DNA of 64,000 nucleotides from DAOTZU01 sp034433995 (GCA_034433995.1 DAOTZU010000169.1:1-64000); one strand, 5' to 3'; numbered from the stretch's first letter, positions 8,476 to 17,778 are shown. The notes: generated from the letters alone by a model not told the origin. Program-made: numbers and translations.

Positions 8476-9018
8476 TCAGACTGTGGGGACCTGATCGTGG
8501 CCATTGCCCCGGGGGCAGAAATGGCCGCCGGGGTCTATGGGGTTGCCACAGAGGGTACAGATGGGCCGCCCTTGGCCGGCGACCTCCCGGGCCACGCGGC
8601 TGAGGGCGCGCATCTGCCCCAGGCCGGCCCAAAAGCGGGCCACCTGGAGGGGCGGGCCCTCTGCTGCGCCGGTCTCGGCGGCCTCCTGCACCACCAGCAC
8701 CAGCAGCCCGCTGGCCTGGTCGAAGGCCAACGCCATCTGTCCCGCGACAAAGGCTGGCTCCACCGGCTGGCGCAGGGCCAGCGCGTCACCGGAGGGCTCC
8801 TCCAGGCTCGAGACGGGGCGCAGTTCCCGCTGCTCCAACTCTTCCAGAATCGTCTCGATGGCCCGGGCCAGGGCCACCACCTGTTCCTTTTCCAGTTTCA
8901 GGCTGATCATCCGTTCGCCCTGGCTGGCTTGGAGGAAAAAGGTGCGTCGGCCCGGCTGGCCCACCGCTCCGATGGTGATGTGGGAGGTGGGATTAAACTC
9001 GTACACTACTTCTGACAT
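8476..9018 (-). CDS. DUF3090-family protein
   Basis: A 180-residue protein matching DUF3090 (TIGR03847): an N-terminal beta-rich domain starting EVVYEFNPTSHITIGAVGQ and RTFFLQA, a helical centre, and a C-terminal zinc-ribbon-like end with CTLC, then GHFCPRGNGH. The function is unknown. The Cys/His cluster probably binds a metal. It is transcribed directly ahead of the SCO1664-family kinase-like gene, the same pairing as in actinobacteria. Confidence 0.85.
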   Translation of the reverse strand: MSEVVYEFNPTSHITIGAVGQPGRRTFFLQASQGERMISLKLEKEQVVALARAIETILEELEQRELRPVSSLEEPSGDALALRQPVEPAFVAGQMALAFDQASGLLVLVVQEAAETGAAEGPPLQVARFWAGLGQMRALSRVAREVAGQGRPICTLCGNPIDPGGHFCPRGNGHDQVPTV

Positions 9019-9042
9019 AGGTCTCCCCAGGTTTGCCCGGCG

Positions 9043-9591
9043 CTACGCTTCGGCCAGCCAGCGCCCCGTGGCCTCCAGGATGGGCAGCTTGGCCGCCAGG
9101 TTTTGCCGGCGCAGGGGCAGCACATCCACCAGGTCAAAACCGCAGGTGCGGAGCACCCTCTCCAGGCTCACAGCGCATGTGGGCCCTCCGCCTCCTCCGC
9201 CGCCGGCCACGCAGAGCCCCACGGCCCGTTTATCGGCGATGCCGGCGCGGCCGGCATCGTGCATGCAGATGCGGCGCAAGCGGTCGGTGAAGGCCCGCAG
9301 GCTCTCGCTGAGATCGCCGAAATAGACGGGTGTGGCGAACACGGCCAGGTCCGCCGCTTTGATCTGGGCCACCAGGTTGGCGAAATCATCCTGGATGATG
9401 CAGCGGCCCTCGCTGCGGCAGATGCCCCAGCCGTCGTCTTCACACTGGCGGCAACGTTCGAGATGGCGGGTGGGCAAAAAGATGATCTCGCCCTGGCCGC
9501 CCCGCTCCTTCCAGCCCTGGAGCAACGCCTGGGCTGCCTTGGCCGTCTGGCCTGCAGGATTGCGGCTGCCGGAGAGGATGATGCATTGCAT
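9043..9591 (-). CDS. NADPH-dependent FMN reductase / flavodoxin-family protein
   Basis: A 182-residue flavodoxin-like fold. The FMN phosphate loop is ILSGSRNPAGQTAK near the N-terminus, and the flavin-stacking region is ATPVYFGDLSESLRAF. Between them lies a cysteine-rich stretch (CRQCEDDGWGICRSEGRC), the position where iron-sulfur flavoproteins carry a cluster; here the spacing is C-x2-C-x7-C-x5-C, so metal binding is possible but uncertain. A run of glycines (VAGGGGGGG) follows. The start at 9591 has GGGAGGTG upstream. It is downstream of nothing obvious and divergent from the C26-peptidase gene. Confidence 0.82.
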   Translation of the reverse strand: MQCIILSGSRNPAGQTAKAAQALLQGWKERGGQGEIIFLPTRHLERCRQCEDDGWGICRSEGRCIIQDDFANLVAQIKAADLAVFATPVYFGDLSESLRAFTDRLRRICMHDAGRAGIADKRAVGLCVAGGGGGGGPTCAVSLERVLRTCGFDLVDVLPLRRQNLAAKLPILEATGRWLAEA

Positions 9592-9733
9592 GATGGCACC
9601 TCCCAAAAGGGTTAAGATCTCTGAGCGCTGCCTTGACAAAGGCGAACAGGATGCTTGCCCATTTGCACACCATCAGGATAATCGCTAGGGGAAACTCTGT
9701 CAAACCTTTGGGCCGCCGTCCTTGCGGGGCGGT

Positions 9734-9762
9734 TTGAGCGCCGGAGCAAGAGGGCGTATAAT
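9734..9762 (+). promoter_or_regulatory. Sigma-70-type promoter for the peptidase C26-murI pair
   Basis: TTGAGC (9734-9739), 17 bases, then a perfect TATAAT (9757-9762). Transcription would begin near 9769, about 28 bases before the GTG start. This placement rules out the in-frame ATG at 9761, which lies inside the -10 box. Confidence 0.8.
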
Positions 9763-9796
9763 GCGCCCCGACACCACCCATCCGGGAGGCAGAACG

Positions 9797-10516
9797 GTGC
9801 CCTCTCCCCTGATCGGTATTCCCGGCAGCAATAAAGACGAATCCTTTGTCCTGCGCAAGCCTTATGCCCGCGCCATCGCCGAGGCGGGCGGTTTGCCCGT
9901 CATCTTGCCCTTGATCCACGATGAGGGCCTGCTCTGCTCCCTTTATGCGCGCCTGGACGGCCTGCTTTTTAGCGGCGGGGGGGATCTATCCCCCGCCCAC
10001 TATGGCGGGGAGGATAACGGCAGGCTCAACAACATAGATCCTGAACGTGATGCGGTGGAGCTCCTCCTGGCCCGCTGGGCCTTGGCGGAGGGGAAGCCTG
10101 TTTTGGGCATCTGTCGCGGGATCCAGCTCCTCAATGTGGCCGCCGGCGGCACGTTGATCCAGGATATCCCCAGCCAGTTCCCCGGCGCGCTGGCGCACTG
10201 GGTCCGCGCCTCCGGCCATCGTCCGGCCCATGAGGTGGAGCTCGTCCCCGGCACGCTCCTGGCGGATATCCTCCTGGCCGGGAAGGCTTCGCGCCCCCTG
10301 GGCGTCAACAGCCGCCATCACCAAGCGGTGTGCCGGGTGGCGCCAGAGTTTGTGGTCAGCGCCCGCGCCCCCGACGGGATCATTGAAGGGCTCGAGCGCC
10401 CTCAGACCCAAGGGGGTTTCGCCGTAGGCGTCCAGTGGCACCCGGAGGATCTGGTGCCCGGCGATCTCCCCATGGAGCGCCTCTTCCGGCGCTTTGTGGC
10501 CGCCTGTGGCCGTTGA
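9797..10516 (+). CDS. Gamma-glutamyl-GABA hydrolase-like peptidase C26 (class I amidotransferase fold)
   Basis: A 239-residue protein with the C26 triad: nucleophile C106 in GICRGIQLLNV, H215 and E217 in VQWHPED. The N-terminal LIGIPGSNKDE and SGGGDLSPAHY match PuuD-like gamma-glutamyl hydrolases, which cleave gamma-glutamyl amides and release glutamate. It starts at GTG 9797, seven bases after GGGAGG (9784-9789); the promoter position excludes earlier starts. Nine bases after its stop comes murI, so the two are co-transcribed. A possible link is the supply of glutamate or processing of gamma-glutamyl compounds beside D-glutamate synthesis (inference). Confidence 0.88.
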   Translation: MPSPLIGIPGSNKDESFVLRKPYARAIAEAGGLPVILPLIHDEGLLCSLYARLDGLLFSGGGDLSPAHYGGEDNGRLNNIDPERDAVELLLARWALAEGKPVLGICRGIQLLNVAAGGTLIQDIPSQFPGALAHWVRASGHRPAHEVELVPGTLLADILLAGKASRPLGVNSRHHQAVCRVAPEFVVSARAPDGIIEGLERPQTQGGFAVGVQWHPEDLVPGDLPMERLFRRFVAACGR

Positions 10517-10525
10517 GGCACGTCC

Positions 10526-11374
10526 ATGATCTCAGTCACCCCTTCCCGCCCCCCGACGCCGGACGATCCCATCGGTGTGTTCGATTCCGGAGTGGGCGGC
10601 TTATCGGTGGTGCGGGCCTTGGTGGCACAACTGCCCCAGGAGAACCTGCTCTACGTGGCCGATGCGGCCCATTGCCCTTATGGAGCGCGCGCGCCGGAGG
10701 AGATTCGCCATTTGAGCGAGGGGATCAGCCGCTATCTCATCGCCCAAGGCGCCAAAGTGGTGGTGGTGGCCTGCAACACGGCCTCGGCGGCGGCGCTGAG
10801 GCATCTGCGGGAAACCTTCCCCCAAACGCCCTTTGTGGGCATGGTGCCGGCCGTCAAGCCGGCGGCGCAGCTCACCCAGAGCGGCGTGGTGGGAGTGTTG
10901 GCCACGCCCATCACCATCGGTGGCGCCCTCTATGAGGAGGTGGTGGAGCAATATGGGGTGGGGGTGCGGGTGATCTCGCGGGCCTGTCCGGGCCTGGTGG
11001 AGCGGGTGGAGGAAGGGGACCTGGATGGCCCCGCGACGTTGGAGCTTGTGCGCGATTGCGTCACCCCTCTCTTGCGCGCCGGGGCCGATACCCTGGTATT
11101 GGGCTGCACCCATTACCCCTTTTTGATCCCTCTCCTGCGCCGCCTGGTGGGCGATGGGGTACACATCCTGGAACCCAGCGACGCCGTCGCCAGGCAGACG
11201 GGGCGGGTGTTGGGCCGCCTGGGCCTCCTGCGCAGAGGCGGTGAGGCGCCCTGGGCCCTTTACACCACCAGCGGCGAGCCCCGGCGCTTGGCTGTGGCTG
11301 TGGAGCGCCTCCTGGGGCAAAAGGCCGACGTGCGCCAACTGCTTTGGCGTGGAGATAGCCTCGGAGAAAGGTAG
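10526..11374 (+). CDS. murI: Glutamate racemase
   Basis: A 282-residue cofactor-independent racemase that makes D-glutamate for peptidoglycan. The two catalytic cysteines are present, C83 in ACNTAS and C194 in LGCTHYPFL, with the substrate loop IGVFDSGVGGLSV and the PYGAR segment. Length is normal. The presence of an intact murI fits a cell with peptidoglycan, in agreement with the LysM proteins of the pilus locus. It is second in a two-gene unit behind the C26 peptidase and converges on argH. Confidence 0.95.
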   Translation: MISVTPSRPPTPDDPIGVFDSGVGGLSVVRALVAQLPQENLLYVADAAHCPYGARAPEEIRHLSEGISRYLIAQGAKVVVVACNTASAAALRHLRETFPQTPFVGMVPAVKPAAQLTQSGVVGVLATPITIGGALYEEVVEQYGVGVRVISRACPGLVERVEEGDLDGPATLELVRDCVTPLLRAGADTLVLGCTHYPFLIPLLRRLVGDGVHILEPSDAVARQTGRVLGRLGLLRRGGEAPWALYTTSGEPRRLAVAVERLLGQKADVRQLLWRGDSLGER

Positions 11375-11432
11375 GCGCGCGCGACGGAGATGGCCTCTCA
11401 GCGGGAGGGGGCCCCAGCCTTGCTTTTGCTCT

Positions 11433-12806
11433 TTACTCCTGCAAAATCTCTTTGGCCTGGGCGATCTGGGCCAGGACGCTGCGGCGCGCCGTGCCGCCGA
11501 TGACGTTCCGCGCCTCCACCGAGGCCTCGAAGCTGAACACGCCATAGAGATCCGGCCCAAAGGCCGGCGAGAGGCGCCGGTACTCTGCGTACTCGAGCTT
11601 GCTCAACGGCACGCCCCGCTCCTCGGCCAAGAGCACCGCTTGGCCCACCAGCCTGTGCGCCTCGCGGAAGGGCAGCCCCCGCTTGACGAGGTAATCGGCC
11701 AGGTCGGTGGCCAAAAGGTCCTCGCGCAGCGCGGCCCGCATGCGCTCGGCGTTCACCTCCAAGGTCTCTACCACGCCGGCGACCACGGGCAGCACCCGGG
11801 CCAAGGTGTCCAAAGTATCAAAAAGGGGTTCCTTATCCTCCTGCAGGTCTTTATCGTAGGTGGAGGGGAGGCCCTTGAGCACCACCAGCAGGCGCGTCAG
11901 GTTGCCCACCAGCCGGCCCGCCTTGCCGCGCACCAACTCCATGCTATCGGGGTTGCGCTTTTGGGGCATGATGCTGGAGCCGGTGGTGTAGCGCTCCGCC
12001 AGGCGCAGAAAGCCAAACTCGGCGCTGGACCACAGGATCACATCCTCCGCCAGGCGGCTGAGGTGCAGCCCCAAGATGGCCGCCCAGCTCAGGGTCTCCA
12101 GGATCATGTCCCGGTCGCTGACGGCATCCATGCTGTTCTCCGTCACGCCGGCAAAGCCCAGCTCCCGCGCCAACGCCTCGCGATCGAGGCCATAGGCGTT
12201 GCCGGCCAACGCGCCGGCCCCCAAAGGACAGCGGGCCACCCGTTTGAGGAGATCGGCGAGCCGCTCCTGATCCCGCTGGAGCATCCAGAAATACGCGAGC
12301 AACCAATGGCTGAAGCGCACCGGCTGGGCGGGCTGCAGGTGCGTATAGCCGGGCATGATGACCTCGATCTCGGCCTCGGCCTTGCTCACCAGCGCTTGCT
12401 GCGCCTGGCGCAACAAGCGCCCCAGGGCTGGCAGTTCCTCCAACAGGTAAAGGCGCACATCGGTGGCCACCTGGTCGTTGCGGCTGCGGCCGGTGTGGAG
12501 CTTGCCCGCCACCGGCCCCACCAGCTCGCCCAGGCGTCGCTCCACGGCGGTGTGGATGTCCTCATCGCCGGGGGCCAGGACGAACGTGCCCTGGGCGAAC
12601 TCGGCGGCCACCTGTTCCAGGCCGGTGATGAGGGTCTGCGCCTCCTCCACCGTGAGCACCCCCGCCCGGGCCAACGCCCGGGCATAGGCGATGCTGCCCT
12701 TGATATCCACCTGGGCCAAACGCCGATCGAAACCGATGGAGGCGTTCAGCTCCCACAGGAGCGCATCCGTCGGGCCGGTGTAGCGGCCGCCCCAGAGTGT
12801 GCCCAT
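11433..12806 (-). CDS. argH: Argininosuccinate lyase
   Basis: A 457-residue enzyme of the fumarase/aspartase superfamily that splits argininosuccinate into arginine and fumarate, the last step of arginine synthesis. The signature GSSIMPQKRNPD is present, as are HTGRSRNDQ and the catalytic-His region PGYTHLQPAQP. I chose the ATG at 12806, four bases after the argG stop; an in-frame extension upstream would overlap argG. It is last of the six-gene arg operon. Length is normal and no defect is seen. Confidence 0.95.
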   Translation of the reverse strand: MGTLWGGRYTGPTDALLWELNASIGFDRRLAQVDIKGSIAYARALARAGVLTVEEAQTLITGLEQVAAEFAQGTFVLAPGDEDIHTAVERRLGELVGPVAGKLHTGRSRNDQVATDVRLYLLEELPALGRLLRQAQQALVSKAEAEIEVIMPGYTHLQPAQPVRFSHWLLAYFWMLQRDQERLADLLKRVARCPLGAGALAGNAYGLDREALARELGFAGVTENSMDAVSDRDMILETLSWAAILGLHLSRLAEDVILWSSAEFGFLRLAERYTTGSSIMPQKRNPDSMELVRGKAGRLVGNLTRLLVVLKGLPSTYDKDLQEDKEPLFDTLDTLARVLPVVAGVVETLEVNAERMRAALREDLLATDLADYLVKRGLPFREAHRLVGQAVLLAEERGVPLSKLEYAEYRRLSPAFGPDLYGVFSFEASVEARNVIGGTARRSVLAQIAQAKEILQE

Positions 12807-12810
12807 GGCG

Positions 12811-14076
12811 CTAATCCCGCTTGAACTCGGTGTAATCCGGGCCTTCATGGCCCGTCTTCCCTTTGCCTTCCAGGTCCAGCAGGGCGCGCACCTTCATGGA
12901 GAGGCCATACAGATTGATGAATCCCTCGGCGTCGCTTTGGTCGTACACATCGTCGGCGCCAAACGTGGCATAGTCCTCGCGATAGAGGCTGTAGGGCGAC
13001 TTGCGCCCCACCACCCAGCAATTTCCCTTGTATAGCTTGACCCGCACAGTGCCCGTCACCCGTTGCTGGGTGGAACGGACAAAGGCGTCCAGGGCCTCGC
13101 GCAAGGGGGTAAACCAGCGGCCATTGTACACCAATTCGGCGTATTTCTGGGCGACGAGGTCTTTGTAATGCATCGTCTCGCCATCCAGCGTGAGGCTCTC
13201 CAAGCCCATATGGGCCGTGCGCAGGATGGTGCCGCCGGGGGTCTCGTACACGCCCCGGGACTTCATCCCCACCAGGCGGTTCTCCACCATGTCCACCCGG
13301 CCCACGCCGTGGGCGCCGCCCAGGCGGTTCAAGGCCGTGACAAGCTCCACCGGCCCCATGCTGACGCCGTTCAAGCGCACCGGCACGCCCTGGTGAAAGT
13401 CAATCTCCACATAGGCCGGCTCGTCGGGGGCCTTTTCGGGGGCGACGGTGAGGACAAACATCTCCTCGTCCGGCTCGCGCCAGGGGTCTTCCAGGCCGCC
13501 GCCTTCATGGCTGATGTGCCAGATGTTGCGGTCGCGGCTATAGATGGAGCGGCGCGTCTGGCTCACGGGCACGTTGTGGGCCGCGGCATATTCCAGGGCA
13601 TCCTCGCGGGAGCGGATGTGCCACTCGCGCCAAGGGGCGATCACCCGCAGCTTGGGGTTCAGGGCCTTGAAGGTCAACTCAAAGCGCACCTGGTCGTTCC
13701 CTTTGCCGGTGCAGCCGTGGGCCACGGCATCGGCCCCTTCCAGCTCGGCGATCTCCACCATTCTTTTGGCGATGAGGGGCCGGGCGAAGGAGGTGCCTAG
13801 AAGGTACAGCCGCTCATAGACGGCGCCGGCCATGAGGGTGGGAAAGACATATTCGGTGAGGAACTCGCCCCTGAGGTCCTCGATATAGATTTTGCTGGCG
13901 CCGCTGGCCAGGGCCTTGGCCTCCAGGCCGTTCAGTTCCTCCTCCTGGCCCAGGTCGGCGGTGAAGCAGACCACCTCGCAGCCATAATTCTCGCGCAGCC
14001 AGGGCACGATCACCGAGGTATCCAGGCCGCCCGAATAGGCCAAGACGCACTTGTTCACTTTACCCTTGGGTTGCAT
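12811..14076 (-). CDS. argG: Argininosuccinate synthase
   Basis: A 421-residue enzyme that joins citrulline and aspartate using ATP. The N-terminal P-loop-like [10 protein letters not shown] and the citrulline/aspartate region [13 protein letters not shown] are intact. The ATG at 14076 has an excellent AGGAGGAG. It begins inside the end of the upstream acetyltransferase gene (17-base overlap), a sign of translational coupling within the operon. Confidence 0.95.
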   Translation of the reverse strand: MQPKGKVNKCVLAYSGGLDTSVIVPWLRENYGCEVVCFTADLGQEEELNGLEAKALASGASKIYIEDLRGEFLTEYVFPTLMAGAVYERLYLLGTSFARPLIAKRMVEIAELEGADAVAHGCTGKGNDQVRFELTFKALNPKLRVIAPWREWHIRSREDALEYAAAHNVPVSQTRRSIYSRDRNIWHISHEGGGLEDPWREPDEEMFVLTVAPEKAPDEPAYVEIDFHQGVPVRLNGVSMGPVELVTALNRLGGAHGVGRVDMVENRLVGMKSRGVYETPGGTILRTAHMGLESLTLDGETMHYKDLVAQKYAELVYNGRWFTPLREALDAFVRSTQQRVTGTVRVKLYKGNCWVVGRKSPYSLYREDYATFGADDVYDQSDAEGFINLYGLSMKVRALLDLEGKGKTGHEGPDYTEFKRD

Positions 14077-14572
14077 GGCGCTCCTCCTGTTGTTGATCCA
14101 GATCAATGATCAAAGCCACTTCATCGCAATTGGGGAATTTGGGACAATCGATGCAATCGCCCCAGATCTTGTGGGGCAACATCTCCCGCGAGACAAGGTG
14201 AAACCCCAGCCATTCAAAGAACGTTTGATGGTAGGTCAGGGCAAAGACCCGGGGTAGCCCCAAACTGCGGGCCTCCCGCAGCAATGCCTGCACCAGGCGC
14301 CGTCCCACGCCTTTTTTGCGCCAACCCTCGGCCACGGCCAGGGAGCGGATCTCGGCGATGTCCTCCCAGACCACGTGGAGCGCGCCACAGCCGATGAGCT
14401 CGCCCTCGGCGATGGCCACGGTGAAATCGCGGATGTCTTGGTAGAGGCGATGTTGCGAACGAGGCAACATCTGCCCCTGGGCGGCATAGCCGTTGATGAG
14501 CCGCGCCATGGCCGGCACATCTTTGACGGTGGCCTTGCGGATGAGGATGGATTGGTTGTCGCTTTCCGTCAC
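14060..14572 (-). CDS. argA: N-acetylglutamate synthase, short GNAT type
   Basis: A 170-residue GNAT acetyltransferase. Acetyl-CoA site: [18 protein letters not shown] (motif A, 90-110), following EIRSLAV. The C-terminal cysteine-bearing tail, [17 protein letters not shown], is typical of the short stand-alone ArgA-like proteins that acetylate glutamate to start arginine synthesis. It lacks the amino-acid-kinase domain of long ArgA. The GTG start at 14572 is supported by AGGAGG six bases away. Its place between argD and argG, and the absence of argJ in this operon, suggests a linear pathway, where this enzyme would be the committed step and argE would be encoded elsewhere (inference). Confidence 0.85.
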   Translation of the reverse strand: MTESDNQSILIRKATVKDVPAMARLINGYAAQGQMLPRSQHRLYQDIRDFTVAIAEGELIGCGALHVVWEDIAEIRSLAVAEGWRKKGVGRRLVQALLREARSLGLPRVFALTYHQTFFEWLGFHLVSREMLPHKIWGDCIDCPKFPNCDEVALIIDLDQQQEERHATQG

Positions 14573-14584
14573 AGAAACCTCCTG

Positions 14585-15775
14585 TCAGAGCCGGCTAAAG
14601 GCCCGGTCGAGGATCTCCACCGCCCGATCCAGCTCGGCCTGGCCCACGATAAGGGGCGGCAGCAGGCGCAACACCCGCGGCCCCGCCTTGCAGGTGATCA
14701 GGCCCTCCTCGTAGCCGGCCTGGATCAGCGGTGTCACGTCCCTATCGGTCTCTAATCCCCAGATCAGCCCCCGTCCGCGCACCTGGCGGATTTGGCCGTG
14801 GCGCTGTTGCAGCTCCAGCAACCTTCCCTCCAGATAAGACCCCGCCCGGCGCACATGCTCCAGAAATTGGGGGGCCGAGATCTTGTTGACCACCACCTGG
14901 GCCACCGCGCAGACCAGGGGGTTGGCAGCGAAGGTGCTGCCGTGGTCGCCCACGGCGACGGTCTCGGCCACCTCTTCTTTGAGGAGGGTGGCGCCCATGG
15001 GCAGGCCGCCGGCCAGGGGCTTGGCCAAGGTCATGAGATCGGGCTGGACGCCATAGAACTCGTGGGCCCACAGCGTGCCCGTGCGTCCCAGACCGCATTG
15101 CACTTCGTCAAAGATGAGCAGAACTTGGCGTTCCGTGCAAAGCTGGCGCAGGCCGCGGAGGAATTCCGTCGTAGCCAGGTTCACGCCGCCCTCTCCCTGC
15201 ACCGGCTCCACGATGCAGGCGCAGGTCTTTTCGTCCAGCAGGGCCTCGGCCGAGGCCAAATCGTTAAAAGTGGCGAACTTGGCCCCCGGCACCAGGGGAC
15301 GGAAGGGATCTTGGTAATGCGGGCGCGGCGTCACCGCCAGGGCGCCCATGGTGCGCCCGTGGAACCCCTCGCTGAAGGCCAGGATCTCGTTCTTCTCCGG
15401 GCCGAAGCGGACCTTGGCCCATTTGCGGGCGAATTTGAGCGCCGCCTCTGCTGCCTCGGTGCCTGAATTGCAAAAGAATACCTTATCGGCGAAAGAGCGC
15501 TCCACCAACATCTGGGCGAGCTGGGCCTGGGGCGCCGTGAGGTATAAATTGGAGACGTGGATGAGCCGCTCGGCCTGCTCGTGCAGCGCCCGGCGCACGT
15601 CAGGATCGCCGTATCCCAGGGCATTGACGGCGATGCCGCTGACGAAATCCAAGTAGGCGCGCCCCTCGGTATCGTAAAGGTAGGCCCCCTCTCCCCGTTC
15701 CAAGACAAAGGGGGCACGGGCATACGTGGCCAGGACATAGCGCTCATCTAACGCGCGGATCTCGGCTGCGTTCAT
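14585..15775 (-). CDS. argD: Acetylornithine aminotransferase
   Basis: A 396-residue class III PLP aminotransferase. The Schiff-base lysine is K252 in TLAKPLAGGLP, and D223 in FDEVQCGLGRTG contacts the pyridine ring. NSGTEAAEAALK binds the phosphate. It converts N-acetylglutamate semialdehyde to N-acetylornithine with glutamate as donor. GAGGAGGAG precedes the ATG. Position between argB and the acetyltransferase confirms the assignment over related ornithine or GABA transaminases. Confidence 0.95.
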   Translation of the reverse strand: MNAAEIRALDERYVLATYARAPFVLERGEGAYLYDTEGRAYLDFVSGIAVNALGYGDPDVRRALHEQAERLIHVSNLYLTAPQAQLAQMLVERSFADKVFFCNSGTEAAEAALKFARKWAKVRFGPEKNEILAFSEGFHGRTMGALAVTPRPHYQDPFRPLVPGAKFATFNDLASAEALLDEKTCACIVEPVQGEGGVNLATTEFLRGLRQLCTERQVLLIFDEVQCGLGRTGTLWAHEFYGVQPDLMTLAKPLAGGLPMGATLLKEEVAETVAVGDHGSTFAANPLVCAVAQVVVNKISAPQFLEHVRRAGSYLEGRLLELQQRHGQIRQVRGRGLIWGLETDRDVTPLIQAGYEEGLITCKAGPRVLRLLPPLIVGQAELDRAVEILDRAFSRL

Positions 15776-15791
15776 CTCTCCTCCTCAATGG

Positions 15792-16547
15792 TCAAGCCAG
15801 CACGCGGGTGCCCGAGCCCCGGGCGAACCCCGCCAGATCGGTGATGCGCACCGCGCCCACGCCCGCGGCGATGGCCTCCAGGGCCGAGCGCACTTTGGGG
15901 ATCATCCCGCCGCTGATTTCCCCTGTGGCGATGAGATGCTCCGCCTCCTCCGCCCGCAGCGCATCCATCAGGGCGCCACCCCGCAGCACGCCGGGGACGT
16001 TGGTCAAAAAGACCGCCTCGGCCACCTTCAAGGCGCCGGCGATGGCCAAGGCGGCGTGATCGGCGTTGACGTTCAGCGCCCGGCCGTCCTCGCCCAGGGA
16101 GATGGGCGAGATGACCGGCGTCAAGCCCAGGGAGAGGAGCTGCTGAAGGCAGGCGGCGTCCACGGCGGTGATCTCGCCCACGCGCCCCAGGTCGCCTTGG
16201 GGATGGACCAGGGTTTTGGCCCGCAAGAGGCCGGCGTCCACCCCGCTCAGGCCCATGGCCCGCACCCCTTGGGCCACCAGCCGGGCCACCAGGCGTTTGT
16301 TCACCGCCCCCGAAAGGACCATCTCTGCCACCCACAGGGAGGCCTCGTCGGTCACCCGCAGGCCCTCCACAAAGCGGGGCTGCAACCCGAGACGTTCTTG
16401 GAGCGCGGCGATCTCTGGCCCGCCGCCATGCACCACCACCAGGGGGCGCTGCCTTGCCAGGCGGGCCAGCACCTCCACTAAGGTGGCCAGCTCAGGCCCT
16501 TCCTGCAATTCCGCCCCACCCACTTTGACCAGGATCAAATCGCCCAT
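15792..16547 (-). CDS. argB: Acetylglutamate kinase
   Basis: A 251-residue amino-acid kinase that phosphorylates N-acetylglutamate. It shows the nucleotide/phosphate motifs ILVKVGG (K8), VVVHGGGPEI, and the C-terminal ISGGMIPKV. The N-terminal helix that makes arginine-sensitive hexamers in some homologues is absent from the chosen start at 16547 (GAGAGGGGG upstream). Feedback control by arginine may therefore lie at the acetyltransferase or at transcription, consistent with the upstream attenuator (inference). Confidence 0.93.
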   Translation of the reverse strand: MGDLILVKVGGAELQEGPELATLVEVLARLARQRPLVVVHGGGPEIAALQERLGLQPRFVEGLRVTDEASLWVAEMVLSGAVNKRLVARLVAQGVRAMGLSGVDAGLLRAKTLVHPQGDLGRVGEITAVDAACLQQLLSLGLTPVISPISLGEDGRALNVNADHAALAIAGALKVAEAVFLTNVPGVLRGGALMDALRAEEAEHLIATGEISGGMIPKVRSALEAIAAGVGAVRITDLAGFARGSGTRVLA

Positions 16548-16587
16548 TTTCCCCCTCTCCAGGGGTATGTTTGCCACTTCTCGTGGC

Positions 16588-16635
16588 CTTGTGCCCGTGG
16601 CCAACGCCCACGAGGGGCTAGGGTACCGGTTGGTA
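16588..16635. repeat. Dispersed repeat copy A, inside the arg operon
   Basis: A 48-base element in the 94-base spacer between argC and argB. It shares the blocks CTTGTGCCCGT, GGGGCTAGG and TACCGGTTGGTA with copy B at 51054-51109, and a shorter core with copy C near 44822. It sits in a transcribed spacer, so it could act as an RNA structure. Confidence 0.55.
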
Positions 16636-16641
16636 GCCCTG

Positions 16642-17658
16642 CTAGACCAGCAACCCCAACGTCTCTTCTAGGCCAAACATCACGTTCATATTCTGCACGG
16701 CCTGGCCGGAGGCCCCTTTGACCAAATTATCAATGGCCGAGACCAGGATAAATTCCCCCGGCGCGCCTGCCGAGCTGAGGGATAGCGCGCAACGGTTGCT
16801 GTGCACCACGTGGGCCAACGTGGCCAGGTTGCCCAATTCCAGGATCTGAATAAAGGGCTCGCCGGCATAGGCTTGCTGCCAGAGGGCTAGAAGATCCTCT
16901 GCCCCCAGCTCCGGCCGCGCCTGGATATAGATGGTGGAGAGAATCCCCCGCGAGACGGGCAACAGATGCGGCGCAAAGACCAGACGCAAGGGCTTTTTCC
17001 CATAGAGGGCCAGCTCCTGCTCCATCTCGGGGACGTGACGGTGCACATGCCCCACGTTATAGGCCGAGTAATTCTCGTACACGCTGACAAAATGGGTCTT
17101 GGGCGTGGGTTTGGCCCCCGCCCCCGAAACGCCGGAGGCGGCATCCACGATGATGCGCTCTCCCGTCAGGGCGCCGGCGCGCAACAAAGGGTATAGGGGC
17201 AGGAGCACCGACGTGGGGTAACACCCCGGATTGGCCACCAACCGCGCCCCGGCCACCTGGGTGCGATAGACCTCCGTGAGGCCGTAAACGGCCTCGCCCA
17301 AGAGTTCGGGCGCCGGATGGGTGTGTTCGTACCAGGCGGCGTAGACGGCCGGATCGCGCAAGCGGAAATCGGCCGAAAGATCCACGCATTTGGCCCCCGC
17401 CGCCAGCACCTTCTGGGCCAAGGGGGCCGAGGCGCCGTGGGGCGTGCACAAAAAGACGACATCGGCCTGCTCCAAGGGGGCCTCCTCCGGCGAGATCAGG
17501 CGCAGATCAAAGGGCCCCGGATAGACCTGGTTCAGGCGCTGGCCCGCGTAACTTTCCGAGGCGGCAAAGACCACCTCCGCTTGGGGGTGTCGCGCCAGGA
17601 TCTGGAGCAGCTCGTATCCCGCATACCCTGTGACGCCATAGATGCCGACGCGAATCAT
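16642..17658 (-). CDS. argC: N-acetyl-gamma-glutamyl-phosphate reductase
   Basis: A 338-residue NADPH-dependent reductase. The N-terminal loop VGIYGVTGYAGYELL binds the cofactor, and the catalytic cysteine is C146 in NPGCYPTS. HVHRHVPEME and APHLLPVSRGI are typical. It makes N-acetylglutamate semialdehyde. It is the first structural gene of the arg operon and starts 33 bases after a strong terminator-like hairpin, which places its expression under attenuation control. AAAGGAGG precedes the ATG. Confidence 0.95.
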   Translation of the reverse strand: MIRVGIYGVTGYAGYELLQILARHPQAEVVFAASESYAGQRLNQVYPGPFDLRLISPEEAPLEQADVVFLCTPHGASAPLAQKVLAAGAKCVDLSADFRLRDPAVYAAWYEHTHPAPELLGEAVYGLTEVYRTQVAGARLVANPGCYPTSVLLPLYPLLRAGALTGERIIVDAASGVSGAGAKPTPKTHFVSVYENYSAYNVGHVHRHVPEMEQELALYGKKPLRLVFAPHLLPVSRGILSTIYIQARPELGAEDLLALWQQAYAGEPFIQILELGNLATLAHVVHSNRCALSLSSAGAPGEFILVSAIDNLVKGASGQAVQNMNVMFGLEETLGLLV

Positions 17659-17690
17659 CGGCCTCCTTTCCTTTCCGTGAAGCGCAGAGC

Positions 17691-17778
17691 AACAAAAAAA
17701 CCAGCCCCCGTCTGGAGAGCTGGTGTGTGCATGCGCAGAATCGTGACCCAGGCGATACCATCCAGACCGGCGGTCCGG
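17691..17778 (-). promoter_or_regulatory. Attenuator of the arg operon: alternative hairpins and terminator
   Basis: On the transcribed strand, after the leader stop, CCGGACC (17778-17772) can pair with GGTCTGG (17768-17762). The sequence GTCTGGA (17767-17761) is also complementary over 7 bp to TCCAGAC (17716-17710), which lies inside a terminator hairpin with stem CCAGC/GCTGG (17723-17719 with 17705-17701) followed by seven T (17700-17694). The pairings exclude each other, as in leader-peptide attenuators. The exact polarity cannot be decided by eye. Confidence 0.65.

Noticed and set aside
9761..9796. Upstream in-frame ATG at 9761 as the start of the C26 peptidase
   Set aside because: It lies inside the -10 box of the promoter, so it is not transcribed; GTG 9797 has a proper GGGAGG.
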